Of a stretch of 64,000 bases of DNA, positions 1 through 8,039 are shown one piece after another. Position numbers and translations under genes: made by a program. The stretch is from Streptomyces sp. NBC_00289. GTDB taxonomy: Bacteria > Actinomycetota > Actinomycetes > Streptomycetales > Streptomycetaceae. Below the pieces are notes generated by a model. The model did not search any database. It was not told where the DNA came from and saw nothing but the letters and a program-made list of their open reading frames with translations. The first letter of the stretch is position 1. Each line of letters starts with the position of its first letter. The stretch spans positions 5,580,001 to 5,644,000 of the forward strand of contig NZ_CP108046.1 of the NCBI RefSeq assembly GCF_041435115.1, written 5' to 3'.

Positions 1-554
1 CGGGCACCAACCGGCGCACGGACGCCTACGGCGGTGACCTGGTGGCCCGGACGAAGTTCGCGGCGGAGATCGTGGCGGCGGTCCGCGAGACCGTCTCGCC
101 CGAGTTCCCGGTCCTCTTCCGCTACTCCCAGTGGAAGCAGCAGGCCTACGACGCCCGTCTCGCCGAGACCCCGGAGGAGCTGGAGGCCCTGCTCGCCCCG
201 CTGGCCGCGGCCGGTGTCGACGCCTTCCACGCCTCCACCCGCCGCTACTGGCTGCCCGAGTTCGACGGCTCCGACCTCAACCTCGCGGGCTGGACCAAGA
301 AGCTGACCGGGAAGCCCGTCATCACCGTCGGTTCGGTCGGCCTCGACGGCGACTTCCTCAAGGGCTTCCAGGGCGAGGGCTCCCCGGTCAAGGGCATCGA
401 CGACCTCCTCGACCGCCTCGAGCGCGACGAGTTCGACATGGTGGCCATCGGCCGCGCCCTGCTCCAGGACCCGGAGTGGGCGGCGAAGGTCCTCGGCGAC
501 CGGCTCGACGAGCTGAAGCCGTACGACGCGGCAGCCCTGAAGACCCTGAGCTGA
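1..554 (+). CDS. NADH:flavin oxidoreductase (Old Yellow Enzyme family), 3' part
   Basis: This is the C-terminal part of an FMN-dependent TIM-barrel ene-reductase; the 5' end lies before base 1. Read in frame from base 3 it begins Gly-Thr-Asn-Arg-Arg-Thr-Asp-Ala-Tyr-Gly-Gly, the conserved Arg-x-Asp-x-Tyr-Gly-Gly segment of the family. A late strand ending VITVGSVG and the phosphate-binding segment VAIGRALLQDPEWAAKV follow, which is the typical FMN-phosphate site and C-terminal helix. The stop is at 552-554. Members reduce activated alkenes with NAD(P)H. The substrate cannot be told from this fragment. The next gene is convergent and starts its 3' end 17 bp away. Confidence 0.85.
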   Translation, partial: GTNRRTDAYGGDLVARTKFAAEIVAAVRETVSPEFPVLFRYSQWKQQAYDARLAETPEELEALLAPLAAAGVDAFHASTRRYWLPEFDGSDLNLAGWTKKLTGKPVITVGSVGLDGDFLKGFQGEGSPVKGIDDLLDRLERDEFDMVAIGRALLQDPEWAAKVLGDRLDELKPYDAAALKTLS

Positions 555-571
555 GCCCCGGCTCCGCAGGC

Positions 572-1141
572 CTAGAGGTTGCCGAGGGGCTCGATGTCGA
601 CGTGGACCGGGGTGCCCCAGACCCGCAGCACCTCGTAGTCGGTGAACTCGTGCACCAGCCGGTAGGCCATGGCGGCCCGGGGGCCCCGGCGCGCGGCGGC
701 GAGGTACAGCTCCGCCTCGCGCCGGTCGCGGCGCGGGGTGCCGCACAGCTGCCACGCCTGGCCGTTCCACAGCTCCGGAAGCCAGCGCTGCTGCGGCTGC
801 GGCCGGTCCTCCCGGACGCCGTAGCGGGACGACGCCTGCTCGGCCGGCCGAGTGCGCAGGGCGGGACCGTTGATCTCCGCGCGGCGAGCGGCCCGGCGCC
901 TGGTCTCGCACAGCAGACACAGGTCGGGAGCGTTCTCGTCGACGGGCCCTGTGGGGTGTTCGGGGCAGCGGGTGGTGGGCGCGGCCCCGCTGACGCTGTC
1001 CTCTAACAGGTCCAGGGCACGCCGCAGATCCGCCTTGACCTCGTGCAGCCGGGTGTCCGGGGTGTCGCCCGTGAGGGACTCCCCGTGCTCGCCGAGGAGA
1101 CGGAGGGCGCGGCCGAGGGCGGTCAGCTGGGCGTGGTTCAT
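572..1141 (-). CDS. Hypothetical protein with Cys/His zinc-ribbon-like segment
   Basis: The product has 189 residues and I do not recognise the family with certainty. The first 50 residues look helical and rich in Leu and charged residues. A CPEH segment and a later CLLC segment near residues 59-79 could form one zinc site. The C-terminal 60 residues contain the WLPELWNGQAWQLCGTPRRDR block, followed by Glu/Leu-rich helices. It sits directly downstream (1 bp) of a decayed Uma2-like fragment and a frameshifted helix-turn-helix gene, all on the minus strand, so it may be the last gene of a degraded accessory cluster. No function is assigned. Confidence 0.6.
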   Translation of the reverse strand: MNHAQLTALGRALRLLGEHGESLTGDTPDTRLHEVKADLRRALDLLEDSVSGAAPTTRCPEHPTGPVDENAPDLCLLCETRRRAARRAEINGPALRTRPAEQASSRYGVREDRPQPQQRWLPELWNGQAWQLCGTPRRDRREAELYLAAARRGPRAAMAYRLVHEFTDYEVLRVWGTPVHVDIEPLGNL

Positions 1142-1142
1142 G

Positions 1143-1330
1143 TCAGTCCGCGTGGTCCTTGAGCTTTTCCGTGTCCAGGGTGATGTTCACGGGGGAGGGG
1201 AGTTCGACGGTCGCTCCCCAAGGATACGAGGGGGACTGCTGGTAGCGGCCTTCCTTGGGCTCGCTGAAGACCGTGACGGTGGTGTGTCGCGGTCGATCAG
1301 GAGGTAGACGGGGATGTCCGCTTCCTCCAT
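1143..1330 (-). pseudogene. Decayed C-terminal fragment of a Uma2-family (DUF820) endonuclease-like protein
   Basis: Reading from an ATG at 1330 gives MEEADIPVYLLIDRDT. After a 2-bp shift in the ACACACC stretch near 1292 the text continues TVTVFSEPKEGRYQQSPSYP and ends LDTEKLKDHAD before a TGA at 1143-1145. The pattern of a nuclease-like strand IPVYLLIDRD followed by TVTVFSEP matches the C-terminal third of Streptomyces Uma2/DUF820 proteins, which are PD-(D/E)xK-like and about 190 residues long. The N-terminal two thirds are absent. The fragment is therefore truncated as well as frameshifted and is not expected to make a working protein. The family assignment comes from motif memory, not from a search. 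Confidence 0.55.
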
Positions 1331-1367
1331 CGTGCCCCGGGGTGGTGGCGGCGGACCGTAGGAGCCG

Positions 1368-2232
1368 TCATGCGTGTGTCCTCTCTTCTCGTTTCACCGA
1401 CAGAGCAGCCCGGATCTCGCCCGCGCGGGCGTGAACGGCTGGGGCGGACAGGGGTGAGGTGGGGCGTGCGGGGGCGCGTCCGACCCGGCAGCCACCGCAC
1501 ACGCCCCCCGGCAGGGCCTCCGGGCGCCCCGGCACCCCGCACTCCGCGCACTCCAGGATCCGGCGGGGCGGGCGGTTCCGGCGGGAGCTTGTCGGTCAGG
1601 CGGCGGCGGACGAGGGCCGCCGCTTGGTGGACCGGGGTCGGCAGGCCGGCTGTCAGGGCCCGGAGTACGTCCTCGTCGGGGGCACCCCGGGTGTGCCACT
1701 CGGTGACGAGTGGGGCGAGCGCCGCGCAGTCCGCGGCGGACAGGGAGAGGACGGGGGCCTCGCGGCCGAGGGCGGCCAGGAGGATGTGGGCGCGGGAACG
1801 GGCGGGGCGGGCCGGCTCCGGTGGCTCTTCCGGTACGCCGCCCCGCGTGAACGTCACCCACCAGCCGTCGTCGCGCGGGGTACGGGTGAACCACGTGCGG
1901 GTGATCCAGTGGGAGCCGCCGGAGCCGGCGGTCAGACGTTCGCGCCCCCGGCGCAGGTGTCCGGCCCGGTGAAGGTTGTTGAGGGCGGTCCGCAGTGCGC
2001 ACTGACCGTACGGCAGCATCTTGGCCAGCGTCTTCACGGAGATGTCGGCGCCGTCGGCGAGGCGGTCGACGTACCCCGCGATGGCTGCTTCGCGGGCGGG
2101 AAGGTGGGCGAAGTCGTGGTTCGTGCGGGGAAGTTGCCCGGGGGCGGCGCGTTTCCCGTAACCCGGACCGGCCATCGGGTGCGGGGACGCGTGCGCGGGC
2201 GGGCGGGCAGCACTAAGGTTGGCGTCAGCCAT
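1368..2232 (-). pseudogene. Helix-turn-helix protein with C-terminal zinc ribbon, interrupted by one frameshift
   Basis: From the ATG at 2232 (MADANLSAARPP) the frame carries a winged-helix-like core with LPRTNHDFAHLPAREAAIAG, then DISVKTLAKMLPYGQ and LNNLHRAGHLRRGRERL. This is a common Streptomyces HTH family of about 290 residues. Near 1560-1575 the reading frame changes. In the original frame the sequence turns into low-complexity Arg/Pro/Gly, while the frame one base over reads ILECAECGVPGRPEALPGG, VCGGCR and ends ALSVKREERTHA at a TGA (1368-1370). The two Cys pairs form an obvious zinc ribbon, so the second frame is the real C-terminus. One base must be skipped. This is either a genuine mutation or a sequencing error in a GC-rich run. 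Confidence 0.65.
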
Positions 2233-2454
2233 GGGATCGGACCTCGTCAGCCTTCGATCTCGTTGGTTAAGCCCCCGCAGGTGTTGGTAGCGCCTGTCGG
2301 GGGCTGTTTCGTTGTTCGGGACGCTAGACGATCGTGACTGTGTGTGGCAAGCCGAACGCGTCAAGTCAACACGCCGGGTGGGAGGGTGGGTTGAGGCCCT
2401 CCACCCGTTCCTTGAAAAGAGGGCTCGGAGCTGGGGACTTGAGCTTCGGGGCCG

Positions 2455-2667
2455 CTACTCGCCCGTGTGGCGGGTGGCCCTGACGAACGCGGACCAGGCC
2501 TCCGGCCGGAACGCGAGCGTCGGGCCGTGAGGCCTTTTGGAGTCCCGCACGGGGATGAGGGGGAGGTGGCCGAGGGCCACTTCCACGCAGTTGCCGCCTT
2601 CGCCGCCGCTGTAGCTGGACTTGGACCAGGCGGTCGCACGCACTCCGTGATCAGGGCTGCTCTTCAT
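2455..2667 (-). CDS. DUF397 domain-containing protein
   Basis: This 70-residue protein contains the diagnostic AWSKSSYSGGEGGNCVEVA segment, followed by IPVRDSKRPHGPTLAFRPEA and a Trp-Ser-Ala-Phe-Val tail. DUF397 proteins are small actinobacterial partners of Scr1-like helix-turn-helix regulators, in the same arrangement as BldB/AbaA-orf-type pairs. The start at 2667 is chosen because it gives the usual length. It overlaps the 3' end of the upstream regulator gene by 17 bp, which implies translational coupling. The pair probably acts as a regulator/antagonist module, although its target is unknown. Confidence 0.9.
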   Translation of the reverse strand: MKSSPDHGVRATAWSKSSYSGGEGGNCVEVALGHLPLIPVRDSKRPHGPTLAFRPEAWSAFVRATRHTGE

Positions 2668-3490
2668 GGGCGTAATCCTCTGCCACCGATTCGATCCAGG
2701 CCAGGGATTCCTGCGGGGAGAGAGCACTGGCCCGGATCAGGTCGTAGGTCAGTTGATGGCGTGCGACGGTGGCCGGGTCGTCCTCCAACCGCCCCACGCT
2801 GGGGCCTTCGATGAAGGCGAGCGGGGGTGCGTCCTCGAACGCCATGAGTGTCAGGGCGCCGGTCATGGAAGCGTGCGCTCCCGCACTGAACGGCAGGAGC
2901 TGCACGATGATCCGGTGCTGTCGGATCAGTGTCGTGACGTGTCGTAGGGCCTGCGCCATCACTCCGGGCCCGCCTGTTCGGCGTCGTAGGGCTGCCTCGT
3001 CGAGCACCGCCGACAACAACGGCCTTGTTGGGTCGCCGAGAATGCGGGCCCGCTCCAGCCGGGCTGTCAGGAGTTCGTCGATGACGTGGGCTGACGCGGT
3101 CGGCTGATAGGCGCGAAAGACCGCCCGTGCGTAATCCGGTGTCTGCAGCAGGCCCGGGATCAGCAAGGGGGCGTACTCCTTGATCGCCGTGGCGACCGCC
3201 TCCGCCTCCGCCGCCTCCGCGAAGTGGTCCGGGTACTTCGATCTGGCCGCCGCCGCGCAGTTGCGCCGGAAGAAGTCCTCCGTGTCGAGGACCTCGTCCA
3301 GCAGTCGCGCGTACTCCGGCTGCATCCGCCGTGTGCCCGCCTCCAGTTGGCCGATGAACGAACCGCTCACGAACAGCCGCTGCCCCAGGTCCTCCTGACT
3401 CAGCCCCGTCTTCTCGCGGGCGTGACGCAACTCCGCGCCGAGGAGGGCGCGCGGTGACGACGACGGGTCGAGGTCCTTCGGTCCGGCCAC
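2651..3490 (-). CDS. XRE-family regulator with Scr1-type C-terminal domain (DUF5753)
   Basis: The product has 279 residues. Residues 10-70 are a helix-turn-helix (ELRHAREKTGLSQEDLGQRL, then VSGSFIGQLEAGTRRMQPE). The rest is the DUF5753/Scr1 ligand-like domain, with YAPLLIPGLLQTPDYARAVF, LDEAALRRR and QLLPFSAGAHASMTGALTLM. GTG at 3490 is the chosen start because GGGAG lies 5 bases upstream. It overlaps the DUF397 gene downstream. Regulators of this class act with DUF397 proteins in Streptomyces developmental or antibiotic control. No specific function can be read here. Confidence 0.9.
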   Translation of the reverse strand: MAGPKDLDPSSSPRALLGAELRHAREKTGLSQEDLGQRLFVSGSFIGQLEAGTRRMQPEYARLLDEVLDTEDFFRRNCAAAARSKYPDHFAEAAEAEAVATAIKEYAPLLIPGLLQTPDYARAVFRAYQPTASAHVIDELLTARLERARILGDPTRPLLSAVLDEAALRRRTGGPGVMAQALRHVTTLIRQHRIIVQLLPFSAGAHASMTGALTLMAFEDAPPLAFIEGPSVGRLEDDPATVARHQLTYDLIRASALSPQESLAWIESVAEDYAHEEQP

Positions 3491-3602
3491 GGCGACTCCC
3501 GGTCTGACAACGGCGGTTGTTGGGGTGTCCCTGCTGGCCAGGTTAGAGGGGTCGCGACCACGCTGGGTAGTGGATGGCCAACTCGCTGTGGAGGTAGGGC
3601 AC

Positions 3603-3995
3603 GTGCGGTCGACCGAAGAAGTGGTGGAGTCGTTGCGGGGCGCGCTCGTGGGCGTGGGAGTCGTACTCCCGTCGCTGGGCGTCGATCCCGTGACCGGTGC
3701 GAGCGAGGGGCCGTTCGCGCTGGTGGACCTCGGGCGCTGCAACATGCGTACGGCCGAGCGGCTGGCCTCGGTGCTGCGGGGGGAGGCGCCGGCGATCGGG
3801 ACGCATGTCGTGGACGTACGGGACGGGCGGATCGGGGAGGTGATGGGGCATGTCGGCGGCCGGGTGCAGTTGCGGCCCGTTGCCGGGGGCCGGGAGTGGG
3901 ACTGCCCGCCGGAGTCGACCGGGCCCGCGCCCTCGGAAGAGGTGCTGCGGGCGCGGGTGCGGAAGGTCAACGGGGAGGGGCGGCTGCCTTGTTGA
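3603..3995 (+). CDS. Conserved hypothetical protein
   Basis: The product has 130 residues and starts at a GTG preceded by GGAGG. It has a strand-rich core (ALVGVGVVLPSLGVDP, FALVDLGRCNMRTAERLASV) and a C-terminal half rich in Gly, Val and Arg. The segment GPFALVDLGRCNMRTAERL is strongly conserved in my memory of Streptomyces proteins, but no function is known to me. It is divergent from the Scr1-type regulator gene at 3490, so it may be controlled with it. Its last 29 bp overlap the 3' end of the convergent PTS gene. Confidence 0.7.
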   Translation: MRSTEEVVESLRGALVGVGVVLPSLGVDPVTGASEGPFALVDLGRCNMRTAERLASVLRGEAPAIGTHVVDVRDGRIGEVMGHVGGRVQLRPVAGGREWDCPPESTGPAPSEEVLRARVRKVNGEGRLPC

Positions 3996-5376
3996 GGCGG
4001 GCGGACGAGCTGCCGGTGAAGCCGAGGAAGTACGTCGCCGCGAAGCCGACGGCATAGCCCGTCAGCAGGCCGCCCGCGTAGATCGCCGCCGTCACCGCCA
4101 GGGGCCGGTTTCCCGCGAGCAGCGGGAACAGGGCCCAGCCGGACGGTCCGATCGCCGTCGTGCCCACCCGGTCGCCGAGCATCGCGAAGAAGCCGACGAA
4201 GGCACCGCCGGCCGCGCCGCCCGCGCAGGCGGTGAGGAAGGGGCGGCCGAGGGGGAGCGAAACGCCGTAGATCAGCGGTTCGCCGACGCCGAGCAGTCCC
4301 GCCGGCAGCGCCGATCTGATCGTCGTCCGCAGGGAGGTGTCGTGGCGCAGCCGGACGTACACGGCGAGGGCGGCGCCGACCTGGCCGGCGCCCGCCATCG
4401 CGAGGACGGGCAGCAGGACCGTGTAACCCTGCTGTGAGATGAGGGTGGTGTGGATGGGGATGAGGGCCTGGTGCAGGCCCAGCATCACCAGGGGGAGGAA
4501 GAGGCCGCCGAGGACCAGGCCGGCGAACGCGCCCGTGGTGGCGAGCAGCCAGTTCGCCGCGGTGCCGATCGCCGTCGAGATCTCGCCGGCCAGGTACATG
4601 AGGCCGTACAGCGTCACCAGACCCGCCACGAGGACCGTCAGTGTCGGGGTGAGGAGGACGTCCAGGGTCGCCGGGACCCGGGCACGGCACCACTTCTCCA
4701 CGCAGGTGCCGAGCAACGCGGCGGCCAGCGCGCCGAGCACCCCGCCCTGGCCGGGAGCGAGCGCCACCCCGAACGCCGTCACCTTCGCCACGCCCGGATA
4801 CACGACGACGGCCGCCACCGCGCCGCCCAGCACGGGCGTGCCGCCGAACTCCTTCGCCGTGTTGTGGCCGACGAACACCGCGATCAGGGCCATGAAGGCG
4901 GAGGCGACGGCGGACAGGGCCGGGGTCACGCCGGGCAGCAGGCCCAGGTTGACCAGGAGGCCGTTGCAGCCGGCCAGGACGCCACAGCCGATCAGCGCGG
5001 GGATCAGCGGGACGAAGATGTTCGCCAGGCGGCGGAGCGCGAGCTTGAGCGGGGTCGCGTTGCGCGCCCGCCGTGCCTCGCGCATCGCGGCGCCTCGGTC
5101 GGCGAGGTCGTCCGCCCGGGTCCGGGCCGCCGTCACCAGCGCCTCGAACTCCGGCGTCACCCTCGCGACCACGCCGGGCCCCAGCACGATCTGGTACGTG
5201 TCGTCGGACACGACACCGAGAACGCCGGGCAGCGCCCGCAGCGCCTCCTCGTCGACCAGGGAGCGGTCGGCCAGGCCCAGGCGGAGCCGGGTCATGCAGT
5301 GGGCGACGGAGGTGACGTTCGCGGGTCCGCCCACCAGGGGGAGGATCGCGGCGGCGGTGTCGTTCGAGGTGTGCAC
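3967..5376 (-). CDS. PTS transporter subunit EIIBC, probably N-acetylmuramic acid specific (MurP-like)
   Basis: The product has 469 residues. Residues 1-85 form an EIIB domain with the phosphorylated cysteine in AHCMTRLRLGLAD. Residues 110-460 form an EIIC domain of the glucose/sucrose superfamily, with about 10 membrane segments and the substrate-site block GVGEPLIYGVSLPLGRPF. No EIIA domain is present, so phosphate must come from a separate EIIA (Crr-like) protein. The gene lies 16 bp downstream of murQ and in one operon with an RpiR-type regulator, which points to uptake and 6-phosphorylation of N-acetylmuramic acid. A different amino sugar or beta-glucoside remains possible. The start is a GTG at 5376. 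Confidence 0.85.
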   Translation of the reverse strand: MHTSNDTAAAILPLVGGPANVTSVAHCMTRLRLGLADRSLVDEEALRALPGVLGVVSDDTYQIVLGPGVVARVTPEFEALVTAARTRADDLADRGAAMREARRARNATPLKLALRRLANIFVPLIPALIGCGVLAGCNGLLVNLGLLPGVTPALSAVASAFMALIAVFVGHNTAKEFGGTPVLGGAVAAVVVYPGVAKVTAFGVALAPGQGGVLGALAAALLGTCVEKWCRARVPATLDVLLTPTLTVLVAGLVTLYGLMYLAGEISTAIGTAANWLLATTGAFAGLVLGGLFLPLVMLGLHQALIPIHTTLISQQGYTVLLPVLAMAGAGQVGAALAVYVRLRHDTSLRTTIRSALPAGLLGVGEPLIYGVSLPLGRPFLTACAGGAAGGAFVGFFAMLGDRVGTTAIGPSGWALFPLLAGNRPLAVTAAIYAGGLLTGYAVGFAATYFLGFTGSSSARLNKAAAPPR

Positions 5377-5392
5377 CCCCTGAGCGTGCTGG

Positions 5393-6328
5393 TCAGCGGC
5401 CCGTCGCCGTCAGCGCCGCGCGCAGATGGCCGCCGGAGTCCTCCAGAAGGCGGGCGGCCGTCGGGCCGTCGACGCCGGCGAGGATCGTCAGGATCGCGTT
5501 CTTCACCTCGCCGTCCGTCGCCGCGAGGGCGCGTTCGGTCTCCTCCTCGTCCGCGCCGGTGGCCAGCGCGACGATCCGCCGGGAGCGGGCCCGCAGCTTC
5601 TCGTTCGAGGCACGTACGTCGACCATCAGGTTCCCGTACGTCTTGCCCAGCCGGATCATCGTGATCGTGGAGAGCATGTTGAGGACCAGCTTCTGTGCCG
5701 TGCCCGCCTTCAGCCGGGTGGACCCGGTGAGCAGTTCGGGCCCGACGACGACCTCGATGCCGTGTTCGGCGGCCGCCGCGAGCGCGCTGCCCGGGTTGCA
5801 GGCCAGCCCGATGGTCAACGCGCCGATGCCGCGGGCGTGTTCCACCGCGCCGATGGCGTAGGGGGTACGGCCGGAGGCCGAGATCCCGACCACCGTGTCG
5901 GCGTCGGTGAGGGCGAGCGCGTCGAGGTCGGCGCGGGCGAGGTCCGCCGAGTCCTCCGCGCCCTCGACCGAGGCGACCACGGCGTCGGGGCCGCCCGCGA
6001 TCAGGCCGACGACCTCGGAGGGGTCCGTGTTGAAGGTGGGGGGACACTCGGAGGCGTCCAGCACACCGAGCCGGCCGGCGGTCCCGGCACCGGCGTAGAC
6101 CAGTCGGCCGCCCCGCCCCATCCGCTCGGCCACGGCGTCGATGGCGGCGGCGATCTCCGGCAGCCGCGCGGCGACGGCGGCCGGGACGGCGCTGTCCTCG
6201 CCGTTCATCAACCGGGCGATGTCGAGGGTGGACAACTGATCGATGTCGGCGAGCTCGGGCCGGAAGGCCTCGGTGGTCAGGGTCTCCAACTGGTTCCGCA
6301 GCTCGCGGTGGTGAGAGGTGGACGTCAT
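5393..6328 (-). CDS. murQ: N-acetylmuramic acid 6-phosphate etherase
   Basis: The product has 311 residues and carries a SIS domain. MurQ cleaves the lactyl ether of MurNAc-6-phosphate to give GlcNAc-6-phosphate and D-lactate in peptidoglycan recycling. Visible family marks are GRLVYAGAGTAGRLGVLDAS, ECPPTFNTDP, VVGISASGRTPYAIGAVEHA and the catalytic-region GTAQKLVLNMLSTITMIRLG with YGNLMVDVRASNEKLRARS. The start is the ATG at 6328 (MTSTSHHRELRNQLE). It lies between the RpiR-type regulator and the PTS permease, all on the minus strand. Confidence 0.95.
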   Translation of the reverse strand: MTSTSHHRELRNQLETLTTEAFRPELADIDQLSTLDIARLMNGEDSAVPAAVAARLPEIAAAIDAVAERMGRGGRLVYAGAGTAGRLGVLDASECPPTFNTDPSEVVGLIAGGPDAVVASVEGAEDSADLARADLDALALTDADTVVGISASGRTPYAIGAVEHARGIGALTIGLACNPGSALAAAAEHGIEVVVGPELLTGSTRLKAGTAQKLVLNMLSTITMIRLGKTYGNLMVDVRASNEKLRARSRRIVALATGADEEETERALAATDGEVKNAILTILAGVDGPTAARLLEDSGGHLRAALTATGR

Positions 6329-6401
6329 GAGGAAGCGGCTCTTTCCGACGAACGGTGATCTGTCATACCTCTGGGGGCGCGGGGGCGGCCGGGGGCACGG
6401 T

Positions 6402-7325
6402 CTACCGCCGGTGCCGGTGCGCGAGTGCCTCGTACGACGCGGACAGCGCCGGGGCGGCACTGTCGTAGGTCCGCTGCGCCACCCCGATGAACAGGCAGTC
6501 CACGACCAGCAGCTGACTCGTCCGCGAGGACATCGCGGCCGGCCGCAGCTCGCTCTCCCGCGCGGTGGACGTGGTCAGCACGTGGTCGGCGTACTGCGTG
6601 ACGGGTCCGTCGGGCCGCCCGGTGATCGCGACGGTGGTGGCCCCGTGCTCGAACGCGACCCGCAGTGGCTCGATCACGTCGCCCGTCGCCCCGGAGTGGG
6701 TGATCGCGATGGCCACGTCACCGCCGCGCAGCTGCACCGCGTTGGTGACGGCCAGGTGCGGATCGCTGTGCGCGTGGGCTATGAGCCCTATGCGCAGCAA
6801 TTTCTGCGTGAGGTCCTGGGCGACCAGGCCCGAGGCCCCGACCCCGTACACGTCGATGCGCCGGGCGGTCGCCGCCGCGCCGACCGCCGCGCCGAGCTGG
6901 ACGGTGTCGAGTCCGGCGGCGGTGTCGGCGAGGGTCTGCTGCTCGTCGTAGGCGAGTTTCGCCACCACGTCGGCGAGGGGATCGTCCACCGCGATGTCCG
7001 TGGTGAGCGCGGGCGCGCGCCCGGACTGCTGCTGGGCGGCGAGCCCGGCCAGGGCCAGACGCAGGTCGCGGTAGCCGGGGTAGCCGAGCAGGCGGGCGGT
7101 GCGCACGACGGTGGCCTCGCTGGTGCCGGTGAGCCCGGCGAGGCCGGTGACCGTGAGGGCCGCGCAGCCGGCCGGGTCGTTCGCGACGGCCTCGGCGACC
7201 CGCTGCATGGAGCGGGTCATGGAGGGCGCGAGCGTGCGCACCTTGGCGGCGAGGGCGGCGGGCGCGGGTGGCGTGGCGCCCGGGCTTCCCGCACTCCCGA
7301 AACTTTCCTTCACTTTCTGGGTCAC
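6402..7325 (-). CDS. MurR/RpiR family transcriptional regulator
   Basis: The product has 307 residues. An N-terminal RpiR helix-turn-helix (SMTRSMQRVAEAVANDPAG, then LTGTSEATVVRTARLLGYPG) is followed by a SIS sugar-phosphate-binding domain (RRIDVYGVGASGLVAQDLTQ, GDVAIAITHSGATGDVIEPL). The gene is first in the operon with murQ and the PTS EIIBC gene, so it probably senses MurNAc-6-phosphate. The GTG at 7325 sits inside a perfect palindrome and close to a -10-like element, so the message may be leaderless. A GTG four codons later (7313) is the alternative start. Confidence 0.9.
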   Translation of the reverse strand: MTQKVKESFGSAGSPGATPPAPAALAAKVRTLAPSMTRSMQRVAEAVANDPAGCAALTVTGLAGLTGTSEATVVRTARLLGYPGYRDLRLALAGLAAQQQSGRAPALTTDIAVDDPLADVVAKLAYDEQQTLADTAAGLDTVQLGAAVGAAATARRIDVYGVGASGLVAQDLTQKLLRIGLIAHAHSDPHLAVTNAVQLRGGDVAIAITHSGATGDVIEPLRVAFEHGATTVAITGRPDGPVTQYADHVLTTSTARESELRPAAMSSRTSQLLVVDCLFIGVAQRTYDSAAPALSASYEALAHRHRR

Positions 7326-7331
7326 ATGTGA
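7322..7331. promoter_or_regulatory. Palindrome TCACATGTGA in the intergenic region of the mur operon regulator
   Basis: A perfect 10-bp palindrome overlaps the likely GTG start of the RpiR-type regulator. On the minus strand, TTGACC lies 17 bases before ATATCT, with the palindrome directly downstream. That layout places the palindrome at the probable transcription start and suggests autoregulation. The promoter and operator roles are inferred from position and sequence shape only. Confidence 0.4.
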
Positions 7332-7380
7332 AAGATATTTTCGGCTCGGTCTCCCGGTCAAGAGTGCGCACAATGGGGGC

Positions 7381-7764
7381 ATGGACCCGATCAGCCCCCT
7401 GGAGCAGGCGCTGCACGCCGCTCGCGCCCTCGTACTCGCCGACCTGGCCGCCGGTGAGGTCGCCGCGGCGGACGTGGTGTCCATGGTCGAGGAGTCCGTC
7501 GTACAACGGCGTTGGTGGGTCGAGCAGTGGCCGGAGGGCGCGGAGTACGTCGCCGGGCTGATCGCCCAGGACGTGCAGGACGCGCTTCTCGAGGCGTACG
7601 GCCGCTGGCCGCTCTGCCCCGTCTGCGGGGGCGGCGACCCGCACGCGCTGGAGGTCGAGCCGGAGCTCGGCCCCGACCCGCACTGGGTGTGCCACAAGGC
7701 GGGCGTGCAGGTCGCGGCCGTGGGGGCGCTGGGCTCGGTGCCGGGCGGAGCGGCCTCCTCGTGA
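7381..7764 (+). CDS. Conserved hypothetical protein with CxxC segment
   Basis: The product has 128 residues and starts at an ATG preceded by GGGGG. Its N-terminal half is helical (SPLEQALHAARALVLADLAA). The segment WPLCPVCGGGDPHALEVEP followed by HWVCHKAG has a CxxC pair and a later His/Cys pair, so one zinc ion may be bound. It overlaps the next gene (DUF4031) by 4 bp at GTGA and so is coupled to it. It is divergent from the mur regulator. The function is unknown. Confidence 0.75.
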   Translation: MDPISPLEQALHAARALVLADLAAGEVAAADVVSMVEESVVQRRWWVEQWPEGAEYVAGLIAQDVQDALLEAYGRWPLCPVCGGGDPHALEVEPELGPDPHWVCHKAGVQVAAVGALGSVPGGAASS

Positions 7765-8039
7765 CGGTGTACATCGATCCGCCCACCTGGCCGGGACACG
7801 GACGCATGTGGTCCCACCTGGTCAGCGACGTCTCCTACGAGGAACTCCACACCTTCGCCGCCGCGTTGGACGTCCCCCGGCGCGCCTTCGAGCGGGACCA
7901 CTACGACGTGCCCTCGCACCGGTACGCGGACGCGGTACGGGCGGGCGCGCTCGAGGTCAGCAGCCGCGAGGTGGTGCGGCTGCTGTACGGGGCGGGACTG
8001 CGCAGGCGGAAGGCGCGGACTCAGCCGCGCAGTTCGTAG
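7761..8039 (+). CDS. DUF4031 domain-containing protein
   Basis: The product has 92 residues and begins MTVYIDPPTWPGHGRMWSHL, then VSDVSYEELHTFAAAL and PSHRYADAVRAGALEVSSRE. These are the hallmark blocks of DUF4031, a small uncharacterised bacterial family with His and Asp residues placed like a metal site. The GTG start is fixed by the GTGA overlap with the preceding zinc-ribbon-like gene. Its 3' end overlaps the convergent GNAT gene by 19 bp. Confidence 0.85.
   Translation: MTVYIDPPTWPGHGRMWSHLVSDVSYEELHTFAAALDVPRRAFERDHYDVPSHRYADAVRAGALEVSSREVVRLLYGAGLRRRKARTQPRSS

Noticed and set aside
2651..4693. Extended 680-codon version of the Scr1-like regulator
   Set aside because: The upstream 400 codons are antisense to the PTS gene and to the 130-residue gene. 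The GTG at 3490 has a proper ribosome site.
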